Source: Siderastrea siderea (lineage: Eukaryota > Cnidaria > Anthozoa > Scleractinia > Rhizangiidae). From it: 64,000 nt of DNA. Under the pieces are notes generated by a model, which saw only the letters and a list, made by a program, of their open reading frames with translations, was not told the origin of the DNA and did no database searches. Below are positions 19,021-30,960 of the stretch, piece by piece (the stretch's first letter is position 1; the number at the start of each line of letters is the position of its first letter). The stretch is from assembly GCA_964030785.1 (NCBI GenBank), contig OZ034968.1, positions 49,437,230 through 49,501,229 on the forward strand, in the 5' to 3' direction. A program made the position numbers and the translations under genes.

Positions 19021-21600
19021 GAAGCCCAGTCATCTCAACAGGTAAACCCAGCCTCGCGGTTGCAGCGCAAGAGGCCAGTGCCAGCCAGCCCAGCGGCTGT
19101 AATGCGAACGGCAAATATGCAGCGCCAAGAATTGTTTTAGGAATTTGGGAATTTCCTGCTTTGAGACGATGAGCTGGCATTTGAGCTACTATTGGTGGGG
19201 ACATTGCAGGTTCTTGTGGTAGTGGTAGATGGATGTCCTAAAAGGACATCAACTAAACGCAGTCCCCAAAGCTCTCTTAGATAGCCTGCACCTCCAAATC
19301 AGCTAGAAACTAGAAGGAAAATACTTTAGCACTACAAGGAACAAAGGCCCAGCTTGCCCTTACAGATAAGCTTTGAAAAGACCGCCCTGACGGCACTGAG
19401 GAGTTAACAGACTTAGTGTTTCGCCACAATCAGGAGGCAGTTCATCAGGCCATTGAAATCGATGAAATGGTTGACAAAACCTTTCCACATCTACCTGAAC
19501 TTCTAGAAAAGTGGACCTAAAGAGGCTCTGGATGGGTGGTTGACGGCGTGAAAACATGCTGGGTTGCTCGAAGTCAAGAATAAGACGATCACTGCTAAAG
19601 GTGGTCTTTAAGGGCCGCACTATTTCAGGCCAAAGATCCTGTGGACGGGCCCACCAAAGTACGTTACAAACGATGGGCTCGATTTTACAGGGACAGACGC
19701 CCCAACGCATATATCACAGATTAATAAGCTCGAAAATCAAACCAAGAAGCTCGCCATTAACGTCTTTAGCTGGGACAAAGGCGTAATCGTTTACAGGCTC
19801 AGCAAACAGCATGAGGTGGTCCCACGGACCAATCTGTTGCTAGTCGAGAAGGCTACACCAGGGTAAAGGACCTCAATCGGCTGCTATTCGACCAGTCCAC
19901 GTACTACTCAAGGGAAGACCTGCTAGAGGCCCACAAACCTGAATGTCGAGGGATCGGTCACACTGCTGTGAGAGTAGAGATGCGCAAAGAGGGCGAAAAC
20001 AAGCTCAACTTCCAAAATTAGCGCAAACAGCTTCCACTGCCTTACATCATCTATTCCGACTTTAAGGAGCTAAAAATCAAGGTTGACCGGATAGAGCTCA
20101 ACCCCAGCAAGAGAAACACCCAGAAAAGTCAAAAGCATGGGGCCTGTGGTTATGGTTATATTGTGGTGAGGTGTGATGGCCACAGTGAGGGGACCCAACG
20201 CAGCAGAGCATTTCCTTGAGGGCATTGCAAGAGGTTGGCTAACCCAAAAGCCATGGTGTTGACAGTTGAGGACCGGCGAGTCCACAAAACCGGCACCAAC
20301 TGTTAGGTCTGCGATAGGCCTCTTAATGACAACTCTGTTCAGGAACACTGCCAAATCACTGGCAAGTACGGAGGAGATGACCACAACGCTTGTAAACTGA
20401 AACTGCAGCTGAACCCCCAAATGACGCCAATTCCAGGGGTCTTCCACAACCTGCAGGAGTACGATGGCCATCTCCTGATTCAAGCCATCAGCAAGGTAAA
20501 GGGAAAGATCTGCTGCATGCCTAACAGCTCCAAGAAGTACATATCATTCCCCCTTGGCCAGCTAGGCTATAACGACAGCTATTAATTCCTCATGACATCG
20601 CTCGACGAGCTTGTAGCTGCCAATAAGCCGGAGGACTTTTGCATAACTGCAGCGTATTAGCAAGACCTTCAAAAGCGCCAACTGTTGTTGGACAAAGGCA
20701 CCTTTGTTGGACAAAGGCATACGAGTACATGGACGCTTGGGACAGCTCGGAGAGATACACCTAGAAAACTGTCGGCAGCTGCACGAGGCGCCAAACGCCT
20801 ACCAGCTAGCGCCAGAGCGCACGGTTGTCCAGAAAGCGTGCATGTCTGACTACCAGCACAACCTTCTAGGTGCTAGGAAGGCGCCAACAAAGAATGAAAA
20901 GGTTGTCCCCAGCCTCGGCGACAAGAGATGGTACGTGCTGCATTATTGCAACCTCCAGCTGTGTATGTCTCTAGAAGAAAGCCATCTGGAACTTTCAAAA
21001 AGACCTGTTCAAGCTCATGAAAATCAGCGTCTTTGGAAAGACCATGGAAAATCTCCGCAAGTTGGTGGACGTTAAACTGGTATGCGCCGGCAAACATGTT
21101 TGATGACAACCTGGCGGCCATGTAGGTCCCCAAGAGAAGGCTAACGCTCAACAGACTTAAGTACGTGAACGATACCGTGTTGCACCGGTCCGAGCATCTC
21201 AAGTATGCCTTGTGGTAGAACATGATCAAGGGGCAGTAAGGCGGTCGCTGCGAGCTGCTGTACACGGAAACAGACTCGATCCTCGTCGATATTGAAACCG
21301 AGAACGTCTACGAGGAGATGGCTGCGTGCCGCCACCTCTATGACACCTCGGAATTCCGCAAGGACCACCTGCTCTATGGCGCAGAGAATAAGAAGGTTCT
21401 TGGGAAGATTAAGGATGAGTGCGCTGGGCGCCCGATCGCTGAATATGGGGGCCTCCGACCCAAATTTACTCGATCCTTGAGGCTGGCTCAAAAACATGAA
21501 GCCAAAGGCGTAAAAAAGCGTGTCATAAAAAGCATATCCGCTACGAAGAGTACTGGAACGCACAAAATGGTGTGGACACTCTAGCTTATGGCGACACGGT
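19020..21600 (+). pseudogene. Polinton-type DNA polymerase B remnant, copy B
   Basis: The longest of two nearly complete copies. After the ITRSPV-like leader (about 19015) come a conserved N-terminal region (about 19380-19750), an HNH/endonuclease VII-like zinc segment at about 20300-20405 (ITGKYGGDDHNACKLKL, with the first Cys pair broken by a stop), an exonuclease-like region (VFHNLQEYDGHLL, about 20440-20478), the palm region (YVLHYCNLQLCMSL, about 20933-20975) and motif C. Motif B has lost its Asn pair (KISVFGKT at about 21028). Motif C reads YTETDS at 21261-21278, with the first catalytic Asp changed to Glu. Many stops; not functional. Confidence 0.82.
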
Positions 21601-22413
21601 CGATGATCGCAGCGAAGCCACTAACGAGTTGGAAACCGTTTTCCGGCGGCAGCTGAATGTCAGAAGCACCACATGCAACTCCTCCCTGACAAAGCCTCTA
21701 GTCGGCTCATCCAACAAATAGTAGAGCACCGGCTTGCTGTGCGTGGGGACCGCACCCCTTAACCTGTAAACCTGTAAAGAACACACAGGTTCTGTTACCC
21801 TGCGGCAAACCCCTTCGAGCTCTCCAGGCTGGTAAAGAGATAACGGACACCAACACCCGAGGAAGCGTTTTCTCCTCGAGGCCAACTGGGCGGCCAGCAA
21901 CCAAAGAGGAGGGCTTTTGTGGCACTGTTTTTGCCTTGACAGCAGTTGAAGGAATTTTTCCCGTCAAGGAAGTCATGGCGATACAGCCGAAGGTAGCCGT
22001 ACCACCCTCTCAGTGGACCTCTGGCGAGAAGGAAGCCTCATCTCCCGGGCAATGTAGAATCCAGACAGCCGCTTGGGGAGTGTGCGGTCAAACCGTTCAA
22101 CGATTGCCTGGTCTCGGTGCAGATCTGGGATGCCACACCGGAAGGAGACGCCGCGCTGCTCACAACACCCATATACCCGCGTCCAGGGTCCACAAGTTAG
22201 AAGCTTTTGCCACTTTAATGGCCCACGCTTGTAAAACGCTTGGAACGCACTGGCAACTTTATCAGACTCCTTTGTTCTCAGAGGGTCGGCCAAGTCTACG
22301 ACCGTCCAGGCGTACTTATACGTTTTACGGCCCCTCCCGCGGCCAAGTGTGTCCCAAATTTGAACATGTTGAAGCAGTGTGAGGTTGTACTCCTTTGTGT
22401 TAACCTTATGCAC
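21590..22413 (-). pseudogene. Polinton-type DDE integrase remnant, copy B
   Basis: A minus-strand integrase converging on polymerase copy B. The open stretch 22413-21973 includes VNTKEYNLTL, the first Asp in WTVVDLADPL, and the Glu in AIVERFDRTL. The second Asp region reads CGPWTRVYG, which is the frameshifted version of DPGRGYMG in copy A. A GVGVRYLYQPG-like C-terminal segment lies at about 21810-21870 in broken frames. Copies C, D and E carry the same shifted CGPW reading. Confidence 0.75.
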
Positions 22414-22620
22414 CGATTCCCTCCCCTCGGCCCAAGCTCACCTTTCGCCGCAGCAACGCTTCGTGGGCCAGTATTGCCGTTAAGGGTTGAGGTAACCCAT
22501 CGATATATAAATTCATCAAAATTCTTTCTAGACCTCTTTCTGCTAATCGTAATAGAGAAACGAAAACCTTTCCTTCGTGGGGCTGTCCATCACCCCCCTG
22601 AGAATAATTGGGTTTATATC
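22414..22620 (-). pseudogene. Integrase-upstream Polinton fragment, copy B
   Basis: Continues upstream of the integrase with ILAHEALLRRKVSLG-type sequence and the ATATATAAATTCATC segment shared with 14480-14600. Function unknown. Confidence 0.5.
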
Positions 22621-22890
22621 AACTGATCCAAAGCAATCTGATCATGGATACTAAAATCGATGGAAGAGTTTCCTAATTCTTGGACCTGGCAACCTGGATG
22701 ACAAGCGCTCTTCATCATGAAAGGCCTTTCTACAAATAAAGTATGTCTAACTTCCCAACAGACCGAGAAACACAGTGTTTTCATCTAGCTGGCGAGGACA
22801 ACTCGCAATACGAAACCAATGGACAGCATTTTCCCTTTCATGACATTTGCCAATACCAGTTGGTTTGGGTTACTTCGACGAAGGTGGTCA
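22620..22890 (+). repeat. Block T-like segment between integrase and array, copy B
   Basis: A third diverged copy of the S/T core within this macro-unit (GATCCAAAGCAATCTGAT at about 22627, GAAAGGCCTTTCTAC at about 22718). It ends at GGTCAATTT, where the 48-bp array starts. Confidence 0.55.
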
Positions 22891-25110
22891 ATTTAACGAG
22901 AATATTGTGTGAAAATGTTGCAAACCCTCTTCAAAACAGTGTGTTTTAGCTGTCTATAACAACTTTGGGCCAAATGGTGTGAAAAGAGTGTGCTTTTCCT
23001 AGTTTTGATGAATGTGGCTTTAATTAATGAGAACAGTCCCGTTTTGACCGCTTTTTGCAACTTTGACCAAATGGATTAAAACAGGGTGTTCTTCCTCGTT
23101 TTGGTAAATGTGGCTTAAATTAATGAAAACGGCGTGGTTTCACTTGTATGGACAAGTATCGCCAAACTTTAAAAAACAGTGTCTTTTTGTTTATATGGGG
23201 AAATGTTGCAAAACGTGTTAAAAAGAATCTGTTTTGGCTTGTGTTGTAAACTTTGGGCAATTTGAATAGAAACAGCGTTTTTCTTCTTTTGGTTGATGAA
23301 AACAATCTGTTTTGGCTAGTTTTGGCAACTTTGCCCACATTTAATGAAAACAGGGTATTTTTCCTAATTTTGGTGAATGTGCCTGCAGTCTGTTTTGACC
23401 GCCTTTGGCAAATTTGACCATATTGAATGTTTTGGCAAATGTAGTTTAACTTGATGAAAACAGTGTGTTTTTGCTTGTATTGGGTATGTGTTGACAAACT
23501 TGTTGAAAACAGTCTGCTTTGGCTTGTTTTTAGCAATTTTGCCCAAATTTAATAAAAACAGCGTGTTTTTGCACATTTTGGTATATTTGGCTTCAATTGA
23601 TTAAAACAGTGTGGTTTCGCTTGTATGGACAAGTATCGCGAAACCTTACGAAAACAGTGTTTTTGCTTATTTGGACAAATGTTGCAAAACATGTTTAAAA
23701 TAGTCTGTTTTGGCTAACTTTGGACAATTTGAACAGAACCAGCGTGTTTTTCTTTTCTTTTGGTCAATGTGGCTTAAATAGATGAAAAACAGTGTTTTTT
23801 CTTGTATGGGCAAGTGTTGCCAAACTTGTAGAAACCAGTCTGTTTTGGTTGCTTTTGGCAACTATTGCCCATATAAAGGGAAAACGTGTTTTTCCTGGTT
23901 TGATAAATGTGGCTTAAATTGTCGAAAACGGTTTGTTTAGGCTGCACTTTGGCAGTTTTGCCCAATTTTAAAGACAAGGGTGGATTTTTGGTAGTTTTTG
24001 GTAAATGTTGCTTAACTTGACGCAAACAGTGTGTGTTGGCTTGTATGGGCTAATGTTGCTAAACTTGTTGAAAATGATCTGTTTAGGCTGCTTTTGGGAA
24101 CTTTTGCCAGAGTTAAAGGAAACAGTGTGTTTTTGCTAGTTTTGATAAACCTAGCTTAACTTGATGAAAACAGTCGTTTCAATTGCTCTCGGCATTTTTT
24201 TTCCAAAATTCAACGGAAACGGCGTGTTTTTGCTAGTTTTGGCAAATGTAGCTTAACTTAATAAAAACAATGTGTTTTCGCTTGTAATGGCCATGTGTTG
24301 ACAAACTTGTTCAAAACAAACTGTTTTGCCTTGTTTTGGCAATTTTACCCAAATTTGATAAAAACAGGATGTTTTTGAGTGTTTTGGGAAACGTGGCTTA
24401 ACTTGACGAAAAAAGTGTGGTTTCGCTGGTATCGACAAGTGTCGCCATACTTTAAGAAAACAGTGTGTTTTTGCTTATATGGGCCAATGTTGCAAAACGT
24501 GTTACAAACAGTCTGTTTTGGCTGGTTTTAGGAACTTTGGCCAATTTGAACAGATCCAGCATCCAGCGTGTTTTTCCTTCTTTAGTCGATGTGGCCTAAA
24601 TTGACGAAAACGATCTGTTTTGGCTACTTTTGGCTACTTTTGGCAACTTTGCCCAAATTTGATGAAAACAGTGTATTTTTCTTAGTTTTGGTAAATCTCT
24701 CTTGTGTTGACGAAAACAGTGTGTGTTGCCGTACATGGGCAAATGTAACTCAGCTTTTTGCAAAGAGCCTGTTTTGGCATTTTTGGGAACATCGGCCAAA
24801 GAAAACAAATGTAGCTTAACTTGATAAATCAGTGTGTTTTGACCTGTATGGCCATTAAAATGTTTTTAAGTTGGTTGAAAGCAGTCTGTTCTAACAGCTT
24901 TTGGCAACTCAAAAAAGCGCGTTTCAACTTGTTTTGGTGTGTATTGACTTGATAAAAACAATCTCTTTTAAAAACAGTCGTCTGTTGTCCAAAAACAATA
25001 AAAACTTGGTACTTTGCCTAGTATTGGTTAATGTAGCTTAACTTAAAGCACTCTTTTTGTTTTGCCTTGTATCGATAAATGTGACTAAACGTATTCAAAA
25101 CGAAGCTCCT
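22890..25110 (-). repeat. 48-bp minisatellite array, copy b (minus orientation)
   Basis: About 2.2 kb of diverged 48-bp units in the opposite orientation to copy a. The left edge is AACGAGAATATTGTGTG. The right edge is a TGACTAAACGTATTCAAAA-like end that is constant in copies b, c and d. Both strands show long open frames (for example 23120-23536 minus, 24589-24819 plus), which follow from the unit length and are not evidence of genes. Confidence 0.9.
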
Positions 25111-25440
25111 TTTTATGCTACGAGGGTTCTATAATATCACACTCGCTAAAGGCTAAGCCCGAAGCTTTTGCATTGCCTATTTTGTTGATACTCTAAAGAA
25201 TTTTAAAGCCTTTTTTAATAAATTCAAAATAAGTCAGTTGCACACGCTTGCTAAAGATAAATTGCCAATTCACAATAGATTTCAACCAATAGTTTTATGA
25301 TAAGGATTCTTTAATACTGTGACTAAGAAAAATTAATATCATTAATATAATGTTAGTTCTTAGGATATACCTTATATGTAAAAGGGGATGCTACTAAAGT
25401 TGTATGACAGTTTCTAAAACTTTGTATCAGTTAATTCACT
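25110..25440. repeat. AT-rich linker between array and BEL/Pao integrase, copy b
   Basis: Conserved noncoding block shared with 39600-39880 and 55600-56090. Landmarks are TTCTATAATATCACAC near the start and CATTAATATAATGTTAGTT near the end. It could be part of the BEL/Pao 3' UTR or LTR, but terminal repeats were not found. Confidence 0.6.
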
Positions 25441-26435
25441 GTCTTTTTGGCTGGATATGTACGCGCAGACATCCACGAAATTGATCCAAGCTCGTCATTT
25501 GGATAGCTAACAAAGGACTCACACTTGTAAAAACCGTGCGGAAATCTCCAAGTCCAAGTTTCTCATGATAGCGTTCACAGCACGATTCGCGGATGTGAGC
25601 ATTCGTTCAAAACTTCTCGCAAAAATGAGGCACTGCCAAATGAGTCCTTTGTTAGAAGTCATCATCTGAATTTTGTGTCGATCGATTTGCTTCAGTAACT
25701 GTTGAATTTCCTTGTGATCAGCCATAAAGTTGGTACTATTGTCTGCGAGCATATCACGCGGCCATCCATTTCTTATCCTTATGCTAGTTAAGAAACAGAA
25801 AACAACGCCATATGTGGGGGACGGCAGAGTTTTTGAAAAGTAACAAAACAAGCACATGTACAGTTTGTTTCAAACTTTTCCACGGCCTTGTACGGTCAGA
25901 TAGGGTACAGCAGCAAAAATCTGCTGCACAATTGGGAAACGACTTCATGGTAGCTTCCAACCTTTTCTAATGGGTGAAATGGCCATTTCCTTTGTGGATG
26001 GTTTCTCCTGAATCTTCTCTGACACATTGAACATTCATTGATAATTTTCCTGACTGCTTCCCTTCGTGTAACACAACGTACTTTTTACGAAGCTGGTTTC
26101 TCTGGTAGATTATCAGATTCTTCGTTGTATTGGGCAGGTCATTAGGAGTCTTGTATTTGATCCAACGATGCCAGCAGGGACCATCACAGTTAAGACGAGA
26201 ACAGAACTCTCCTTACGGAGGACTTCGTCCTTGTGCACGTCACACTGTGCTTCCCTTCTCCTGACTCATCTCTCCGAAAACTTTTTGGGTTATTATCGGC
26301 TGGGTTGTCACGCGTTGCCCACAAAAGCCAAAGGTGCTGTTAAAAATTTTGAGATTTGTCCACCACCAATATACCTTTCAAGAATGAGGGGCAAAAACCG
26401 ATGTTCCTGGCTCACCCTGGAAAAAAAACAGTTTC
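25440..26435 (-). pseudogene. BEL/Pao-type pol remnant with integrase, copy b
   Basis: Minus-strand copy with the integrase core at about 25519-25857: GWPRDMLADNSTNFMADHK holds the second Asp but has Ser for the usual Gly. SFERMLTSANRAVNAIMRN marks the end of the core. The zinc-binding part is at about 25990-26080, and the pre-integrase linker and a remnant of upstream pol lie at about 26110-26435. Stops and frameshifts are present. The LINE copy 2 junction truncates it at the right. Confidence 0.78.
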
Positions 26436-26495
26436 TAATAAGAGCTGCGTGTACGATTCCTGCAAGATTCATAATAAGAGCTGCATGTACGATTC
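26436..26495. repeat. Partial 36-bp tandem duplication at the LINE copy 2 junction
   Basis: The unit at 26436-26471 (starting TAATAAGAGCTGCGTGTACG) is followed by 24 bases of a second copy at 26472-26495 with one change. The LINE starts directly after it. The duplication is absent from the BEL/Pao copies without a LINE. Confidence 0.8.
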
Positions 26496-29400
26496 AGAAC
26501 TTTCCAGAAAACCAGGACCAGGGTTCCGGAAGTTCAATTCGTCCCTTTTAGAGGACAATGAGTATGTAAATGGCATTCGTAAACGTATTGTGTCTGTAAA
26601 GGATAAATATAAAGACATTGAAGACTGCGGGTTAAAATGGGATCTGATCAAAATGGAATTAGGCGGTTTCTCTATTGCCTATGCTAAAAGAAAGGCGTCA
26701 AAGCAGAGATCACGTGAGAAAGATCTTCAAAACCAATTGAATGCATTGCTAGCTAATTCACAGAATTCAAGAAATAATCCTCATTACCTTCACGAGCTAC
26801 ATAAGTTACAAGCTGAATTGAACAAAATCATGGAGCACAAAATTAAAGGAACGATCTTAAGAAGTAAGGTCAGATGGCATGAAAAAGGAGAAAAAAACAC
26901 AAGATACTTTCTAAACCTAGAAAACCGTGCCGCGTGTAAGAAAAAAGTAACCAAGCTTTTGCTAGAGGATAGTACGCAAACAAATAAGAAACAAGAAGAG
27001 TTGTTCTCGAATTTCTATAAGTCGCAAGGCCCCTCTGTAGAAAATTCAAACTGTGGTATTTTCTTTAATAGCACAAAAATGACCACTTTGTCAGAGGAAA
27101 TCTCCAATAGTTGTGAAGGCAAAATCGCCAGTGATGAATGTTTATTGGCTCCGAAGGAGTTTGAAAACGGCAAATCTCCCGGCTCGGATGGTTTTACGGC
27201 TGAATTTTACAAATTCTTTTGGAAAGAGCTCAGTGAAAATCTAACTTCCAGCCTTAACCATGCTTTTGAGAAGGGTGAACTTTCGATTTGTCAAAGAAGA
27301 GAAATAATTTCCCTTCTCCCAGAAAAGAGGAAACCTACCAACAATTTAAACAACCTACGCCCGATTTCACTGTTAAACACAGACTATAAAATTGCTACCA
27401 AAGTCTTGGCAAGAAGATTGGAAAGGGTCCTTCCTTTCATTGTTAACCCAGATCAAACCGGGTATATCAAAGGGAGATATATAGGTGAAAACATAAGGTT
27501 AATTAGCGATCTAATTGACTACACCAAGCAAAAAAATATTCCAGGTATTGCCATCTTTCTTGATTTCCGCAAAGCGTTCGACTCAGTGGAATGGGATTAC
27601 ATCGCAAAGGTTCTTGATGTGTTCAAGTTCGGGGAAGATTTCAAGAGTTGGGTAAAGGTTTTTCTACTGATATATCCAGTTGCATGATAAACAACGGCTT
27701 CGCGTCACCTTTTTTTAAGCTCAAGCGTGGCGTGAGACAGGGCTGTCCACTGTCTGGGTTGCTTTTTGTTTAAGCTATTGAATTGCTTGCACTTGCAATA
27801 AAAAATGACCCTCTGATACAAGGTATCTGTGTGGGCAAAGAAGAAATTAAATTAACACAGTACGCCGATGATACGACGGTTTTCGTTAAGAATACAACTT
27901 CCGCGGAAGCGCTGCTTCGCCTTCTCGAAAAATCTAAAAAGTGTTCCGGCTAGAAATTAATACACACAAGTCTGAAGCGTTATGGTTAGGCTCGTGGAAG
28001 GAACGTCTTGACAAACCGTTTGGCTTTAAGTGGCCTACAGATTCTGTTTACGCCATTGGGATTCATTTTTCAAATGACGCTAATCTCGTGCATAAACTAA
28101 ATTTTCATGGCAAATTGGAAAAAATTGAAAAAATCCTTAACAGCTGGAGAACAAGAAAGCTAACTCTCTATGGAAAGATTAACATTATTAAAACTCTCGG
28201 TTTATCAAAGCTTATTTTCAGCGCTTCAGTTCTGCCCATTCCTGAAAACTTCGCTTAAGAAGTAAACAAATTAACAATTAAGTTCCTGTGGGACGCCAAG
28301 CCCGCTAAAATTAAGAAATCCACCATCAGTGGACTGAAAGAGAAACGTGGACTAAAAATGATAGATTTCGATCATATGAAAAGCTCTAAAATGTGCTTGG
28401 ATCAACAGGTTTACCAATGGCAATAAGGGAGCGTGGAAAATAATACCAGATAATACAACTGCGCATCCAGGAGGCTTCTCTTTCCTTCTTAAGTGCAACT
28501 ACAAAGTCAAGGATCTCGATGTGAAAAATGTAACGCATTTTTACGAAAAAGTGCTTAAATAATGGAAAGAGGTTACATGCGTGGCGGGCAAAGCTGATCT
28601 TAATCCAAACGAAACATTCATCTGGAACAACAAACACATTAAAATCAACAATAAAACTCTGTTTTTTCCAGCGTGGTACCACAAAGGAATCTACAAAGTT
28701 AAAGATCTAATAAGTGATCACGGTAAATTTCGTCCTTTTGACTTTTTTTGTCGTATGTTTGATGTTAAAGCTTGTTTTACAACATACTACGGTCTATGTA
28801 ATTCAATCCGTCAAAATTGGAATGCTATCTCCAAAGAATCCCATGGCGTTTTAGAATTAATTTCAAATTGGGGTACTAACAACTCGAACTTAACCACTGC
28901 AGATCTGCTGCATGTTGTCGCAGATAGTAATTTGTGCCTCCTTCATCCGAGCAAAAAATTCTTAATTCAGGTTTTTCTAAAGATAACTTATCAAAAGTAT
29001 ATCTTCTACCGTGGAGTATAACAAATTGTGCATGTTTCAGTTTAAAATTACTCATAACGCAGTGTTCACAAAGGACAAGCTTTTCAAAGCAAATATTTTA
29101 CAGGATGACAAATGTTTTCACTGCAAAGAGAAAACAGAAACACTTTTGCATTTGCTTGTCCACTGTTCACTTACAGTGGCTTTTTGCAATGATTTTCGGG
29201 AATGGTGGCGCAAAAATACCCATATTGTAATGAACCTTACACCTACTAAGGTGTTATATGGTGTGATAGATAGCTCAAGGTTCTGCACGTTACTCAATTT
29301 GGCCCTGTATACCATACTCTACATATACCGATACAGTCTAGACGATACGCCCCTATACTTCCCTGTGTTTGAAACAGAATTACGTGAAAAAGCAAGGATT

Positions 29401-29777
29401 GAGAAAGATATTGCCACGACAAATGGTAATCTAAAGCATTTCAAGATTAAATGGAAACCTCTGATCCGCAGCAAATTTATTGGAGATGTCGATATTTGAG
29501 AGACCTTTCACCCGCTTTGCAATTAATATAGTTATTTAGTTAGATGTATTTATTTGTCTATCTTTTTATTTAATCGCTTGTGCTTCCTGTTTGTTTCTAT
29601 TTGTAAAGAGGTGCAAAGTATTACTGTAATTGCTTTATACGTTTAAGTTTTTATCTATTGGTTCTATTTGTAAAGATGTGTATAGTACTCTTGTAATTGC
29701 TTATCTACTATATTGTAAATTTCTTGTTGTATTCTTTAATAAAGAACATTTAAAAAAATAAAAAATAAATAAATAAA
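26496..29777 (+). pseudogene. L1-like LINE copy 2, 5' truncated and broken ORF2
   Basis: It starts at the position equivalent to base 275 of copy 1, so it lacks ORF1 and the endonuclease. The reverse transcriptase is open to 27687, including FLDFRKAFDSVEWDYIAKVL, and then a frameshift and stop follow. YADD is at about 27864-27875 in another frame. The zinc knuckle (CFHCKEKTETLLHLLVHC) is kept at about 29110-29165. A 24-base deletion near 26985 and several stops are present. The 3' end is at about 29777 after an A-rich tail. The apparent N-terminus at 26356 is a fusion with BEL/Pao-derived sequence. Confidence 0.92.
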
Positions 29778-30600
29778 ATACCTTGCTAAAGCAACAAATA
29801 CACCTGTGCAGCACTGTGAAAGGGATTATTCCAGATGATTCCGGTGGTCTGTGGCAAGCATTGAAAAGGTCTGCTGAGGTTGAGAATGATTTGGACGTAT
29901 TGTCCGATCCAAAGCAAGCTGATGATTAATACTGAAGTCGCTGGGAGAAACTCCTGATCCTTCGAGCTAGCAAAAGCGACGACAAGCGCTCTTCATCATG
30001 GAAGGCCTTTCTACACATAGACGCCTTCATCGATAACTACCAGGCATCACAGAATATCGAACAAGGACAGCATGACAGCTTAAAGTATAATATAGGTGGA
30101 GGCTAGCTGTGTACAAGAGCGGTTGGATGCGCGTGAACTGTAGTATGTCCAACTGGACCACTTCCTGGACTTTGTCACGAGTCCACATGAAGGAAAAACT
30201 GCCCTTTGGAGGGAGGTTATTTGCTGGTAGATAGACCTTCTGTACTGCATCAGTCGTAGAGTCGTTTCAACAGCTTAATTAATTGTAGCCGACAGTTACA
30301 ACGCCTCTAATGACCCGGGGAGTCGGTAGTCGCTGGCAGAAAGTTGGTCAAGAAATCAAAACAAATCAGTACCTCAAAGAAGTACCTATAAGTACCTCAA
30401 TGAAGTACTTATAAGGACGAGGACATGCTGTAGATTTTAGAGGCACTTACCAACCAAAATCATACTCATGGAGTGCGCTGATATATGTATTGAAGGTAGG
30501 GGTGGAGTAAAATGCGTCCCAGCAGAAATGCCAGTAGTCGCAGAGAAGAAGAGGGGAACCAACGTAAGAAAAATTTAAAAAAAGCTGAAGGGTAACTCTT
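29778..30600 (+). repeat. LINE target site plus block S, copy 3
   Basis: ATACCTTGCTAAAG at 29778-29791 is the right target-site copy of the LINE. Block S follows, with SSSWKAFLHIDAFID at about 29995-30040 and decayed flanking frames. It is shorter than copy 2, because a piece is missing around 30230. Confidence 0.6.
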
Positions 30601-30960
30601 TTGGGTAACTATCTTACTTATTGTTTCTTGTGCTGTAAATGTTTTGGTATAGCCTACATTAACGAGACAGGACGACGGCTTGATGACCACTTAAACGTGC
30701 ATCAGCTTGACGTGTTTAAGAAGAAAGTGGCTCCGCTGCTACCAAGTCGTTTTTCGAGTCGGGACCACAGACTGTAGGATGTGATGGTTGCAATGATCAC
30801 AGTGGATCAAACCAAGAAGAACTGGAGAAGAAGCCATGAAATGCGTTACGTCTTTAGATGCAACACCTTGGCGCCGAGGAATCTTAGCCAAGACTTTCTT
30901 TCTTTGTGACCGTATGCTAGACTTAGGCGGGCGCACCTTCTCCTGCGCGCCCCATTTTAA
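30600..30960 (+). pseudogene. Penelope-like GIY-YIG endonuclease fragment 2, copy 3
   Basis: AYINETGRRLDDHLNVHQL at about 30651-30705 is the GIY-YIG region with Asn replacing the YIG glycine. The tail after it carries stops. Equivalent to 17400-17720. Confidence 0.6.

Larger units (their letters stand above)
15690..26435 (+). repeat. Right arm of the palindrome / first forward macro-unit
   Basis: Block order Penelope-like 1, S, Penelope-like 2, T, BEL/Pao linker, spacer, polymerase, integrase, array, linker, BEL/Pao integrase. The same order recurs downstream with deletions (29778-33933, 34067-45370) and nearly complete (45636-57120). Confidence 0.85.

Noticed and set aside
26356..27687. 443-codon ORF as a chimeric gene starting in BEL/Pao sequence
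   Set aside because: The first 40 or so codons come from the BEL/Pao antisense strand and a junction duplication. The frame continuity into the LINE looks accidental.
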